Origin: Dimorphilus gyrociliatus
Lineage: Eukaryota; Annelida; Polychaeta; Dinophilidae
Length of the DNA: 64,000 nucleotides
Assembly (NCBI GenBank): GCA_904063045.1
Contig: CAJFCJ010000020.1
Coordinates: forward strand, 236,425-300,424
Direction of reading: 5' to 3'
Numbering within the stretch: the first letter of the stretch is position 1; every line of letters begins with the position of its first letter. The translations under genes and the position numbers were made by a program. The notes under the pieces are model-generated. The model had not been told where the DNA came from, did no database searches, and saw only the letters and a list, made by a program, of their open reading frames with translations. Shown piece by piece: positions 13,900 through 26,091 of the stretch.

Positions 13900-15136
13900 G
13901 AAAAGAAAATTTTCTTGTTGACATAACTCTGCAGATTGCATCACCTGTCAGCAGCGCTAATTGCGTACGGTTGTTGTGATTAACTGCGCATTATCGGTTG
14001 GATTATCCAACGTTTATCTACATAGGCGTCATATAGTACGGAAGCGGACGAGATATTTGAGTTGATTGACAGCTGCTAAGGCTTAGCGGGACGCCGATTG
14101 CCGTGCTCTCGAAAGCTGTTTGCTCTACTAATCTAGTACTCGAGGCGAACTCAATAAGCCGAATCGTTACGCCATACAAGCGACGTCACTCGACGGGGCG
14201 TCGCTGTGCCGTTATTAAACGTCAATTGGTGCATTATCCTGGCAAATTGCTCGCTTAATCGCCTCGTCAAATACTCGATACAAATTGATGCAAAATGGCG
14301 AGCGTAATTGTGCTCGGACGCCAATAATGGAAAATTAAATAAAGCTGTTTGCTGAATAGAAGTCTAATGGCGTTCTGTAGATAGCGTTAATCGACCGCCC
14401 AGATAAGCGTCTAGACTAAAAATTCGGATTTCTTCTCTTTTCTCTTTGTATTATTTATCGCTTCAATGTGCTTTCTATTTCTTCTCTTTCTATCTCTAAT
14501 TCCATTCATTCACTTCCGCTCCGAACATGTGCGATGTTAGTATATATCAGTATATACCCGTCATATTCGTTTTATGCTACACTATTCGAATCTCGTCAAC
14601 AGCCTTGGGCATTTAACTCGCCGTCAGTCAATACACAGTTGCCAAGCTATATGCAAATCCATTTACTATTTATATATTTCTCTTTCCACCCTTCCAAAAA
14701 CGCTAATGTCCAAATTAAATATTGTTTGTTCTTTGTTTGCGAACCAATTGTGACTGAAGACCTTACACAGCTATGTAGGATCCACTCGTCTGGACATAAT
14801 AGAAGCATTGAATACGAAGTATACGGCCGTGAAAGCGCTATTTAGCTTACTGCCCATATTAGTAGTCATTATCATGCTTGCGGCTTATAAACGGCGAGAA
14901 ATTTACTTTGAATAGAGACCCGGCTCAATTATACCCGGGTCAAGACCTATATCTACCACCAACCATCTCTATAATGCAAATTAACACTCCCACAATGCTA
15001 TGTTCTTCAGCCAATCAGCGTTAAAAAAAAGATAAACGCCAAAGCGAACTAAACGACAGCGAGCGAATCAGGGCAGAGGCTCTAAGAGTTCATTTTCTCT
15101 CGCGGTTTTATCACGTTCAGAAGTTGGCTCTAGAGG
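13900..15136 (+). promoter_or_regulatory. putative 5' regulatory region of homeobrain
   Basis: Base composition changes from AT-rich desert to a more balanced stretch dense in TAAT/ATTA core sites, CACCTG (about 13942) and a CCAAT box at 15011-15015, 122 bases before the homeobrain ATG. No good coding potential is visible; the 125-codon frame at 14468-14845 has no ATG start and no family likeness. I infer a promoter and enhancer. A TATA-like TATAAA lies at 14886 but upstream of the CCAAT box, so its use is doubtful. Confidence 0.45.
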
Positions 15137-18100
15137 ATGGATATGAATAAATGTAAATCCACTTCTTATATGATTGATAGTATTCTTGGAAGAAGATCCC
15201 CTTCTCCTATACAACCACCTATGTCTTCATCGCCTATAGTGCAAGTTCACGACGGTAAGTTGAATCTCTTTTATTTATTATTTAATAATATACCCGCATC
15301 AATTTCATTTCGGTCAATTCAAAATGTTAAACAAGTAATTGTTACAAGTTTTCAATCTGTTTTTCTACTATACCCTCTTAAAGAATATCAAGTATTTTAA
15401 TAGTAGCTTTCTCATCTCTCTATACTCCACCATCCGTCTTTATCTCTTTGACTCTCTCTAACCGAGTTCCCTTTCTTCATATGTTTACTTATATCTTATC
15501 TCTTACTCTAAAGTTAGGTATTGAAGTTTCCTGTTGATTTCCTAAAAAATGTAAACATTAGGCATCCTACTAAGAAAAAAAGAAAATTTGGTGAATTACG
15601 CAACCGTATAACGATTATTCAGTTCAATAAATCGTGACAATTTAATCGTTTTTATTCGACGATAATAAGTAAAATTTGATACTTTGTATGGGTATGGCAT
15701 TGCGTGCCAAACTATATGGAGTGTTCATTTGCGTTGAAAAGCGTCATTCTTACAAAAACTTATTGTAAATATACAATAGTATAAATTCTTTATTGTGCCA
15801 AATGGGCGGGCAAATATAATTGGTGAATAGTTGAGCGATAACATTATTTAAGCTAATTTACCCCGTTTTCTTTTGACAAAATAACGGTCTTTGAAAAGTT
15901 TTTAGGTCCAATTATTACCTATTTATGTACTTACCAATAGCTTAGAAATGAAATTATACAATTGCTCTAAACATATAATAGTAGTTTAAAAGGATGTTAA
16001 AATTTATAAAACGCCAATTGCGCTAAGTAGGGTAAAAAAAGGAGATTAGGGAGGTGGAGTAGGAGGAGTTGGAGTAGGAGGAGAGATGGAAATCTCAATA
16101 AAAACTTTTTTAAGGATAATTATCTTTATGATTTACTTGGTTTAAGTAACTTTGTATGCATTACAAATAGTATTCTATTAAATACACTAAATTGATTGTC
16201 ATTTAGAATTAAGTTAAACAAGTAAAGGTTGTTTAAAACTATACTAAAATTGTTTAATCCTGATAACACAGGGATTACGTATGAAACTCTTTGTTTCCTT
16301 AACGCAACAGGCAATTAGAGTAAAATCGCAAATCAGATGCACGCTTCATAAGCAATTAATAGTAAACTAACGAACCAAAACAAACTTCTTAAACGAATTG
16401 ACCAGGGAATTCCGTGACGTAGATTCAGTCAATTAAGATCAAAGTCGCTTCAAACAATAGATAGGAGATTTCATTACCATCGAAGCATGGTGGGCGGTGT
16501 CAGATAGATGTGATGAGGCGGTGAGAGTGTTAGCATATGTTCATTGTCAGCCCCCCGCCTATAACTTTCCTACATCGTTCCTCTTATTCAATTACGTCAT
16601 ATCCTATCATCAACAATTCCTTCTCTATTTACATGGAAAAGTTTTCGCCATAATTAATCGGATTGAGCAAGTCGAAACGTCAGGGTGATCCGTTTAAAAA
16701 TCAAATTTCCTCCCTCTAAATAGCCGTGTATAATGAATATAGGCTTTCTAAATGCACGCATTCGAGGATTATGGTTGGGGTTCATACGGAAACCCTATAA
16801 AGTGTATAGTATAATTGTCACGCCATTGAAACCATTAAAGCGTAAGTATTTAATGTCAAATGTCAATTTGTATGAAAGCAAAAAAAACCCTTCAAAAATG
16901 AAACCCAAGTTAATTTAGGTGTATACATTCCGATAAAAATAAAAAATCGACCCCTATATAACAACTCATGTATAACAAAGAATAGAAATACTCAAAGCCT
17001 TAATTCATTATACTATTTTTCTTGATGAAAAAAAAAACCATTTAAGTGTTAAATGAAATTATTAATAGTTTATATAGAATGAAAACTATTATAATTGGTC
17101 ATTTGATTGACAGTTTGAAGAATTGTGGGAGAAATAGCTAAGGAAATAGTGTATATATACGACTAGTGAAATAAGAGAGGCCGGAAGGCATATTCTGTCG
17201 ATATACAAATAATGCCATCACGTAACTGAAACGAAAAGTATGACAAGTGTATAGATCTGAAGGGGCTTAGCCGTTTTGAAAATCTCAAAATATTGCCAAA
17301 GTAAAATTCCTTTGTAAGAAATTACAACAATTCATTCAAAATTACTGAATCGTATGAGATACCAAAAGTATGATATAGTAAGACTGGCTATTAAGAATCT
17401 TTATTAAATACAAAGTTTATTTCTACTTTAACTATCGCCACCCCCTCCCCTTTTTCTCTCTCTCTGGGTCTCTTTCTCTCTCCCTCTCTATTTATCTTTT
17501 TTATTTTCCTCATCTATTTAAATAGTGTTATTCTATACCAACTGTGTATTTTTTTTTTAATCACAAAGCTATATCTGGTCTATTCATTTGATTGCTTACT
17601 TTTTTATACATTTATTAAATGCATCTACATGCGCCAATTGATTTTACACACTGCAATTGAATACACTTAATGGAAAAATAAACAAAAAGAAAAACTGTAT
17701 ACAGATATATAATAAGAATAAACGTTTACTAATAGCTTGCATATGTGAGTGTGAACGTGCAGGTGACGTTTTCCTATTGCGGACGTCACACTATTTGCTA
17801 ATTAGTCTATCAACTAGCAATTAATTGTTTTTGAACGGATGCGTTCTGAGTTTGATGGTTTTGATAGAAATTTTGCGTGATTGTCTATGTTAAAATAATA
17901 GAATCATTGTTCCCCCTAATGGTACAATGTTCCATTGTTTTCATAAAAGTAGGGAGTAATCATGCGATAATTTGTCGAGAAAACTCGCTCTCTTTACCTG
18001 CATTTTCTCCGTCTCAACAATATATGATTAACCTCTTATCTATAAAATTATCTTAATGCACGTTGGCCAATTAACGACCATTATATAACAGATAATGAAG

Positions 18101-20989
18101 TGTCTTTGTTCATTTTCAGCAGATGAGGAACACCCAACACCATCTCCACAACCAAACTCCGTTCAAGATGTAGAAGAAACATCTCCTGATGTTGGAGAGG
18201 ATAAAGATGATAAGCCACGCAAAGTTCGACGAAGTCGAACAACTTTTACAACATTTCAATTGCATCAATTAGAAAGGGCGTTCGAAAAAACTCAGTACCC
18301 AGACGTGTTCACAAGAGAAGAGCTCGCATTGAGATTGGATCTAAGCGAGGCCCGTGTACAGGTAAGATTTTCCATCTGATAATATGTAAGATAAAACACA
18401 AAGATACCAGCTTTGGTACACCACACAAGCTCTATAAGGCGTTATTAGATACTTTATATATACATATAATGTATTAAAGAGTAAACTAGAGAAGGTAACA
18501 TAATGGTATTAGAAACCGAACAAGTGTGCATCTGAACTAATGGCTCAATAAAAAAGTAGACAGCTTCTAATTTCATTGTAAATGCATAGGTAAAAAAGCA
18601 TTAGGGCGGTCGGTAAAGCTTTTCAATTAGCTATCATCGGCTACGGCTCGGCGTGTCGAATTGAACACAAAGCCCTTAAAACACAATCACCTAGCTGTCA
18701 AACTGGATAAAGGGTGTAAATGTCAGGACAAATCACTCACGCTCCGTTCATAATCTCGTTCATTAGATTTCACTCTTATATAACCGACTCGTAATTATGT
18801 TTGTGTATTTTCGGTCCTCCTATAAATTACAAAGTATCCTTAAACAATAAAAAACCAAGCGCTTTGTAATTTGTTAGAAGGCTAATTAGGCGGACAATAA
18901 CAGCTAATTACCGCCTATAAACGTTTTAAGTGTACGTTTTAGAGAGCAGATGTTGAAACGTTCTTTGTCCAACGTTGTTTCGATTGCCGCTTTTCTCACC
19001 GTCTAATAAAGCAGGAGAGTGATTTTAAAAGAAAGCTATTTCTATAAATAAATACAAAAAATGTACTTGAAAAAAGTGGGAAAAATCGTATATATATCGC
19101 CGCACTTAACGGATAAAACCAACTCTATTAATTAAATAGACGCCATTATTTTAAATAATAGATAATAAAGTGACATTAATTTATAACTAAAATAATAATG
19201 AGTATAACTATACCGAAAGAAAGAAATAATGATAATAAAAAAAAGAACAATTAAGAGGCTGTTCGTGATAATTAAAGTGTCAATGCATTATCGGATCAAT
19301 AAATTACGTAACGAATGATAAAAGGTGATGGCAAGTCAAACAATAGCACTTTGTCGTTGAACTTAAGTAAACAAGAATTTTGCAGGGAATAAATAGAGAG
19401 ATTTATTCTATTAATTATATACTCTATAAAAGAGGGATTTAACCACTTAACGCTCTATAAATTAGCTTACTAGTAAACGATATCTAATCGAATAAGGAGA
19501 AAGCCAATTGCTAAAAGATTATATTAATATATAAATTAATTCCTTTTTATTATTAACTGTAATGTATAAACATTGTATAACAAATAAACTTTAATATAAA
19601 CATATAAAGTATATATATTATAGAAAATTGGATAGTTTATTTGGACAAAATGCATAGGAGATATTTTAAATTAAATTTTGGCATGTAGTACTTTTCTTCT
19701 TAAGCCTCGCGCCCTACAAAACGTATTAGTTAAATCGGGCATAGAGCAATTAACCGAATTGAATAGAAGCGATAATAGTGGGTGAAACACTCGAAATGAG
19801 AATATAATAAGCTATCATTACACATTGCATTCGCCGTAATCTCACGGGGACAATTACTATGACATTGATGCCGGCGCATTCCTCTTGCCAAGTGAAAAAG
19901 AAACGTACACCTGCATAAAAGTATAAAAAAGCGCGTCGTTTGTAAAATGTAATGTTGCGACGCCCTTCTCATGAACAGTCGTATATAATATAGTTGAGAA
20001 GGACCACACCGCTAAAGGATAAAAGGCGTCCCTTCAATAGACGCCTAAACGAGGAAGGAAGACGGTAATTGAGCGGATCGGAAGTAGAAAAGTGGAAACA
20101 AATTGCACGCCACTGACATAATGAGCAAATGGTATAGTCACGCAGTAAATGCAAGGTCTTTTTGACCTGCCATTACATCTTTATTAATAAAGATATATTA
20201 GATATTCTACCGCATTACTGTATTATTTATTGTACGTAGTTTTAATGACTTCAAACGTGAAATTGATCGTATCAAGGCCAAGATAAAATGCCAAAGTTTT
20301 TTAATAAATTATTATTTAGGCGGTCTTTTTATACATGATCAAAGGCTTTAAGAGGGGTGGAAAAATTAAATTACAAGTATAGGCATTTAGCGATAGTTAC
20401 TACAGAGCTAAATTAAGATTGAGAAAATGAAGCCAATTGCTTATTGGAGGAAAGCACTCGCTCTTATTATTGTTAATGAGGCAATTATTAAGAGAAGACG
20501 GTACGACTTGGCGTGTGTCTATGGTTAGCATTGGCAATTTGCAGCCATTCACGCAGTCGTTTCACTATATAGTACAAATTATATTGATACGACGCCGTTT
20601 TTAATGAAGGTCTATTGTATTTTTCCATACAGGTCTGGTTCCAGAACAGACGCGCTAAGTGGAGGAAGAGAGAGAAGCAATTGGGTAGAGAGAGTCCTAC
20701 CTATTTAGCTTCTCCAGAAGAATTGACGGCAAATATCCCTGCCGATCTATTAGCTGCTCGAATGGCTTTAAATCCGGTTTTGGGGTTGCATCCTACATTA
20801 GCATATCTCCAACATAAGCTACCATATCTACCACCACCTCCACCACCTACTCTTCTACCACCGCCTTTCTTTAGACCCCCTTTACATACCGATTGCAGTT
20901 CGGAGGAAACGCTCGATTTGAGAAAGTCATCGATAGAAGCTTTACGTGTTAAAGCTCGACAAATTCAAAGGCCGACCTGTAAATCTTAG
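15137..20989 (+). CDS. hbn: homeobrain-like paired-class homeobox protein
   Basis: Three coding exons: 15137-15254, 18120-18361 and 20633-20989, joined in frame to 238 residues. Exon 1 carries an octapeptide-like repressor motif (YMIDSILG). The homeodomain is at residues 75-134: [20 protein letters not shown] at its start, [14 protein letters not shown] at its end, with Gln at position 50. The second intron falls between homeodomain residues 46 and 47, the classic paired-class site. A proline/leucine-rich stretch follows, then an OAR-type C-terminal motif ([12 protein letters not shown]). The homeodomain matches the homeobrain family better than Arx, Rax or aristaless. It is a nuclear DNA-binding regulator; in other animals hbn patterns the anterior brain and is often linked to rax and otp. 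The protein is short for the family. Long introns (2.9 and 2.3 kb) contrast with the tiny introns elsewhere here. Confidence 0.92.
15255..18119 (+). other. homeobrain intron 1
   Basis: Intron with a GTAAGT donor and a tandem acceptor TTTTCAGCAG. It contains TAAT-rich patches, a purine-rich GGAG repeat near 16040-16090 and a pyrimidine tract near 17440-17500. Open frames inside (for example 16126-16314 and 16733-16918) are short and unlike known proteins. Likely carries regulatory elements. Confidence 0.6.
18362..20632 (+). other. homeobrain intron 2
   Basis: Intron with a GTAAGA donor and an ATACAG acceptor that splits the homeodomain between residues 46 and 47. It holds clusters of TAATTA sites (see 18881-18918) and stretches of more balanced composition at about 18600-18970 and 19700-20160, suggestive of enhancers. 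No coding exon is seen. Confidence 0.6.
18881..18918. promoter_or_regulatory. paired TAATTA element with flanking inverted GGCGG/CCGCC
   Basis: Two copies of GCTAATTA lie 22 bases apart, the first followed by GGCGG and the second by CCGCC, so the flanks form an inverted repeat. TAATTA is the core homeodomain site, which makes this a candidate autoregulatory or cross-regulatory element in intron 2. Confidence 0.35.
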
Positions 20990-23248
20990 ACATTTATTAT
21001 ACCACTATACGTATTCGTTTTGTCTGTGTAAATAGCCGATAGACTATATGTAGAAAGAGAGAGTATGTTTACCGATAGAAAATTATGTTTATAATATAAT
21101 GCCATATAATACAGAGTACATTGACCTTGGTGTGACAAAGAGTGCGTAATTAGCCCTGAAGCGTGTTGGAGGCGGGAGGATATTAAACGCATTAACATGT
21201 CCGTGACGTGAGCTTTGTCAAACATGTCTATATCTCAGTTTTCTGCCCCTCAGATAAGCATCTCAATTGTTAATACCATATAATATAACTTTAGTCGAAT
21301 TATAACCAGTCGACCGAACAAAACAACCCGATTGTTAAAAAAAAAATCCCACTTACGAACCGATCCATAGGCGAAATACAATGGGCAAATAAAGCTAATC
21401 AGAGTTAATTGAATTTCTAATAAAGAAAATAGCTATAATTTAAGAGCGTGTAATTGGAAAATGCACATCGACATAATGAAAATCGATAAGCAATAAAAAT
21501 GTGATTTGTATGGAACGTTCTCAGCAACTAACTTGAAAAAATTCTCTTATTTATCAATATAGAAAATTTAAGAGTTTTATCTATTAAATAGTCTATTTTT
21601 CTGATCGGATAACTTTCTATTTTGTTATTATACAATTTTCGCCTTTCACATTATTTCTAATCCACTCAACCGGAAACTATAGTCACGACACTATTGTTAT
21701 GAAATGGTCGAGATGAAAAGAAACAATTTGACGGCCAGTTAGAATTGGTAAATTGAGCTCGAAGGTGGAAAAATGGATCACTTTCAACGAGCTTTGTTAA
21801 AGTATGAAGCAGTTTGTACACAAGTGGATCGCCTTGGGCCACATCTCCATTCACGCCCATCCGCCCATACCACACCGCCTACTAGAGTATCTAACCAATC
21901 AGTAGATGGAGCGAGGCTTAACGACCGATCTGGGGAAACTAGAAAGGATTCCAATTTACTTGTTTACACTCAAATTCGTTCACGAAAAGCGGCCTCATTA
22001 CAAGCGGCGCGTTCTAAAGAAAACAACAAAAGAACTTGACGACGCATGGAAAAGCGAGAACTGTATAAAGTATATAACCTATATAGGGCAGATTTGATGC
22101 TGGATGAGTTGATCTAAATCCAATATTGACGCAGTAAGTAATTGTATGTTTGCCTGTGGCCAGATTCATTGAGCGAGTTGCAAATATTTAGAGGCGACTT
22201 GATTAATTCCTCACTCAGACTCTCTTCACTCTCAATAGACGACCCACATTCATGGACATCAATCCGATTTTGTTTATAATATGTATAAAAGGCCGCCGCT
22301 ATAAAAACTCCAACTTGATAAGATGATGGGTTGGCGGATTAGCGCAATTGATACGATGATAAAGTGATCGATGATGACCACATGCTACATTTCTCGTTAG
22401 GCGAGACGTCATCAATGGACGCTGGCTATTTGGATGGATTTAATACTTGGAATCCTTATACTCTTATTTGCATTCAAAAGATATAGAGTCAAAAGAAGGA
22501 TTTTGTCAATTGTATCCCATAGAAACGTTTAAAAATGATATGTAAATGATATTCAAAGAACAATATCTGGCTATTCTATATATTCCGTACATATATTCAT
22601 CTGTAATAAATTGATTAGAAAAGCACAAATTCTACTCTTATTAAATGCCTAGAAGATAGGATATAATTGTTGTATTAATTTGCAAGGATTTGCCCCAGGA
22701 TTGAGGGAAAGAGAAGAAAGGACAAAATAAAAGGGAACAAAATAAAAGAAAAATAAATCGAGATCTTTTTTAAACCTTCGATTCATACGACCTCTAGTGC
22801 TAGAATTACAAATGCTAATTGAAGGGCGTGGATCTCTTATACTTATTTAAGGTTATGGACGTTTTAAGCATTAAAGCTTATTACGTATAAATTCGCGGAA
22901 ATATATACTTTCAAGCGTTATAGAAATTTCTAATTATAAAATCACTTTATGAATATTTATTAGATATTCTTTACTGCATTATTAAATAAATAAGAAATTG
23001 TTATAGCTGTACGTAACAACCTGATAGTCAGTTTCTATAATAAAGAGAACTAATTATATACCATTTCTAAGAATATCTTTATTAGATATTCTTTATAATC
23101 ATCAACCTTTATCTCTGTTAATTGTTTTAATTAATCGCTATTTATTTATATAATTAATTTAAATAGATTAGTTAATAATTTTTTATTAGGTATTATTTTC
23201 GATTATTCATATAGATTTTCTATTTTAAATGCTGTATTAGCTATGGAG

Positions 23249-23304
23249 TATATATATATAATATATACAGTTTATATATATATATATATATAATATATAC
23301 AGTT

Positions 23305-23337
<33 letters not shown>

Positions 23338-23361
23338 GTTTATATATATATATATATATAT
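23249..23361. repeat. short tandem array, three TA-rich units
   Basis: Three tandem copies of a unit consisting of AATATATACAGTTT followed by a TA run of variable length. The copies start near 23260, 23291 and 23327. Confidence 0.85.
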
Positions 23362-24346
23362 TATTTATTAACACTTTAAACAACTTGGAGGAATGTTCTA
23401 TCTATTTAGAAAAAAAATAAAAGGAAAATTAGACGTTTGTCAACACTTATTTATAAAATAAAGATGGTGATTAAGAATTAGTTAGATAAGATCAATTTCC
23501 ATTATATACACGATATTTCGATTAGCGAAGTTGGGGCGTATTTAGCTTGAGGGTTTTTTTTAGAGACTTGACCCTGTAACATGTAAAAGTAATATATTGT
23601 TTTCTATATTACACCCATACCAAACCATTGAAAGTGGAGAATTTTAAGATTTTCGAGTGGCGTATCATATTCATATCTACTGGCTGTTAAGTATTCCCCT
23701 TACAAAATAGGTTAATCTAACCCTGAAACTGGTTTAAAGTGTAATTTAAGGCAGTTTACTGACGAAACAATGTCAAAGCTTCTAATAAACTTTAGAAAAA
23801 AGAATATTGCCGATAGAAAAAGGAAATTATTTATATCTTTTAGCCAGAAATTAACTAAGCCTACGCTTAATACTAATAATAATACTAATACTAATAACTT
23901 CAAACAAAATTGTTTATTGTCAATTCACAGTTATATAATGAATAAAGCTTATTATAAATTTATTAATCTGTTTCGAGAGTTTCAGTCTCAGTTTCGATTA
24001 TCAACTCAACCGGAAGAAAAGAGACGTTATAATATATTCGATTAGAGAAAATTGAATAAAAACTGTTTTTCAAAGAGATTTTTAAACATTTGTTTGTCTG
24101 AGGATTATGACTACTAAATAAATCCTCTCCTCTCCAAATGGTAAATTTGTAGCATGCTAGAATAAAGAAAAGTTCCAATACCTAAAAGCCTTCTTTACCA
24201 TATAAGTAGTTATTTAATCCTTTGTTAGATAATTTATTAAGATTTATATTAATATATTTATTACTTTCTCTAAAGTATAATTAAAGATTTTTAAGCTCTT
24301 TTTTTTAAGAGAATTGATAAATATGCTACTTCCAAATATATAATAT

Positions 24347-24355
24347 AGATGGCGC
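24347..24355 (+). promoter_or_regulatory. CTCF-core-like motif AGATGGCGC
   Basis: Exact AGATGGCGC in AT-rich intergenic DNA. The sequence matches the core of the CTCF motif known from flies and vertebrates; function is inferred from motif and recurrence only. Confidence 0.35.
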
Positions 24356-25540
24356 AAAACAAATTCTCTGGTGGAATCAGAATTATTTCTTGACCTAGAA
24401 AAGAATATTTCCCTAGTCTATTTGGACAAAAAGCGTATTTTTTCCAACCCCAACAGGCTTACATTATTTATTTATCTCATTTAATGAGTGAAGCTATTTT
24501 TTATCCCGCTTATAGTCGTTGTAATTTATGATATTTTCCCACAAAGATATTAATAAAAAAAAAAAGAAAAGACAATTTTTAAATATGAATGGAATGATAA
24601 AATTGTAAAGAATTCAGATAAATCAACTTTTTTTTTCCTTTATATTTTCTTTACTAAAGAATAATGTTAACTTTGCGATCTGAAATAATTTTAAGACATG
24701 AAGTAGGGAAGAAGGGTGCTGGTAATTCATTAGTAAATAATAGTTAACCACTTGTGCCATAGTTTACCTATTTCCTCTCAAATATATACGGTACACACAG
24801 TCTTTTTATAACGGAAACTGTTAATATTTTATTTTATTTGCTTAATATTTAGTAGTAGTCTATTTGAAAAGGGAATGCTCTTCGACTATTACAGCCTACT
24901 ATGCTTCACAAAGCCGTATATCAAAGGCTAAAATTTTTGAAGGACTTGGCAATAACATATCATAAATGGAGCGGTTTCTTTCTGTACACACACATATATA
25001 TATAGTTTATATACAGTATACACTAATATGTATAAGGAATGAAACATATTTCATTTAATTTTAAACTGATATTTTTAGCTGTTCAGATGGTTTCAAGTAT
25101 AGAAAATTAATGTAACCCAACCGCATTTGGTATGGTAACAGTTGTTCATGTCAAAATAAAGAACTAAATATAAATAATATTTGTAGTGACGTCATGTTTC
25201 TCACCATCTTACACCTGGAACATTTTTTTCTTCTCAAATTTAACTCTGTCTTTTTTTTATTTTTTTTTTTGTGTACAGACTTTAATATGCAGAACTTCGT
25301 TTTTATATAATTTTCAAGTAGTTTCAACAGTTCAATACCTCTTTTTAAGATAAGTATTCTGTTGACATCTTATAATAAATAGTTTACTCAAGTTTACCGT
25401 TATCGTACATTTTATCAAATTTTCTGTTGCTATTTGGAGGAAGGCTTTTAAATGTTTTCAACAGAATAACTCGATAACAAACAATAAAACAGGGCAAGAA
25501 TTTGAGAGATAGACTACCACGTTATATTCATTTATCAAAC

Positions 25541-25601
25541 AGATGGCGCCAAATGAAGAAAATAAAAAATAAAAAATGATTGTTCACAAGAAGCGCCATC
25601 T
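25541..25601. promoter_or_regulatory. inverted pair of CTCF-core-like motifs
   Basis: AGATGGCGC at 25541-25549 and its reverse complement GCGCCATCT at 25593-25601 face each other across 43 bases of AT-rich DNA. The pair lies about 500 bases beyond the 3' end of the membrane protein gene. It could be an insulator or the termini of a short inverted-repeat element; no target-site duplication is obvious. Confidence 0.4.
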
Positions 25602-26091
25602 ATCGGCTTTGCTAGAGGGAAAACTAAAAATACACACTTTGTAATACTTCACCACGGTTGAATAAAGAGATATTTAACATAAAAACATGTTATAAAGAAA
25701 AGAAAATTATTACTTAGGCAGTTTAACATAAAAACTGGGACAATTCGTTTTTGCTTATAGAGAAAATTGAATTTTTATTTAACAACGGACTCCTTATAGC
25801 GGAAAATTAAATGAATTTATTCAAAATAATACTAAATATCAATTAAAAGTCCTACTAGTCGCCTAAAGCAAAGAACTCTTTGAAAAAGATTTCATTGTTG
25901 TAAGAATATTTATGGATTTTATGGGTTAGAAAAGCCCGTTTGTCAATTTAATTTCTCAAGTAGTCGTTGTACTTGGAAAGAAACGAGTATAAGATAAAAT
26001 AAAATATGGGGACAAAGAACAACAAAAATTTTACAAGATTAAGTTTAAAGCCATAAACATTCATTTATAGTTATACTGTATATAAACAACA

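Larger units (their letters stand above)
2987..13900. other. gene-poor AT-rich intergenic region
   Basis: About 11 kb with no supportable coding exon. Open frames are short, mostly begin at GTG or TTG, and are rich in Ile, Tyr, Phe and Lys as expected of random AT-rich DNA. It contains TA, GA and GATA microsatellites, TGACGTCA (CRE-type) palindromes at 4511-4518 and 5617-5624, and one AGATGGCG-like motif at 8227. Overlapping opposite frames at 13053-13450 look like chance. Small multi-exon genes could be missed here. Confidence 0.55.
20990..26091. other. intergenic region downstream of homeobrain
   Basis: The first 1.4 kb (to about 22450) is less AT-rich and TAAT-rich, like the 5' flank, and may be regulatory. 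After 22500 the DNA becomes AT-rich with a minisatellite-like array at 23249-23361. ATG frames at 21773-22039 and 23770-24045 lack family likeness; the second is Asn/Lys/Phe-rich and probably chance. Three AGATGGCGC motifs lie at 24347, 25541 and 25593. Confidence 0.5.

Noticed and set aside
14468-14845. 125-codon frame upstream of homeobrain
   Set aside because: No ATG start, no domain, and it lies in a TAAT-rich probable promoter region.
21773-22039. ATG frame of 88 codons downstream of homeobrain
   Set aside because: Lies in TAAT-rich regulatory-looking DNA, overlaps other frames, and has no domain.
23770-24045. ATG frame of 91 codons rich in Asn, Lys and Phe
   Set aside because: Low complexity (ACTAATAAT repeat) in AT-rich DNA; overlapped by opposite frames.
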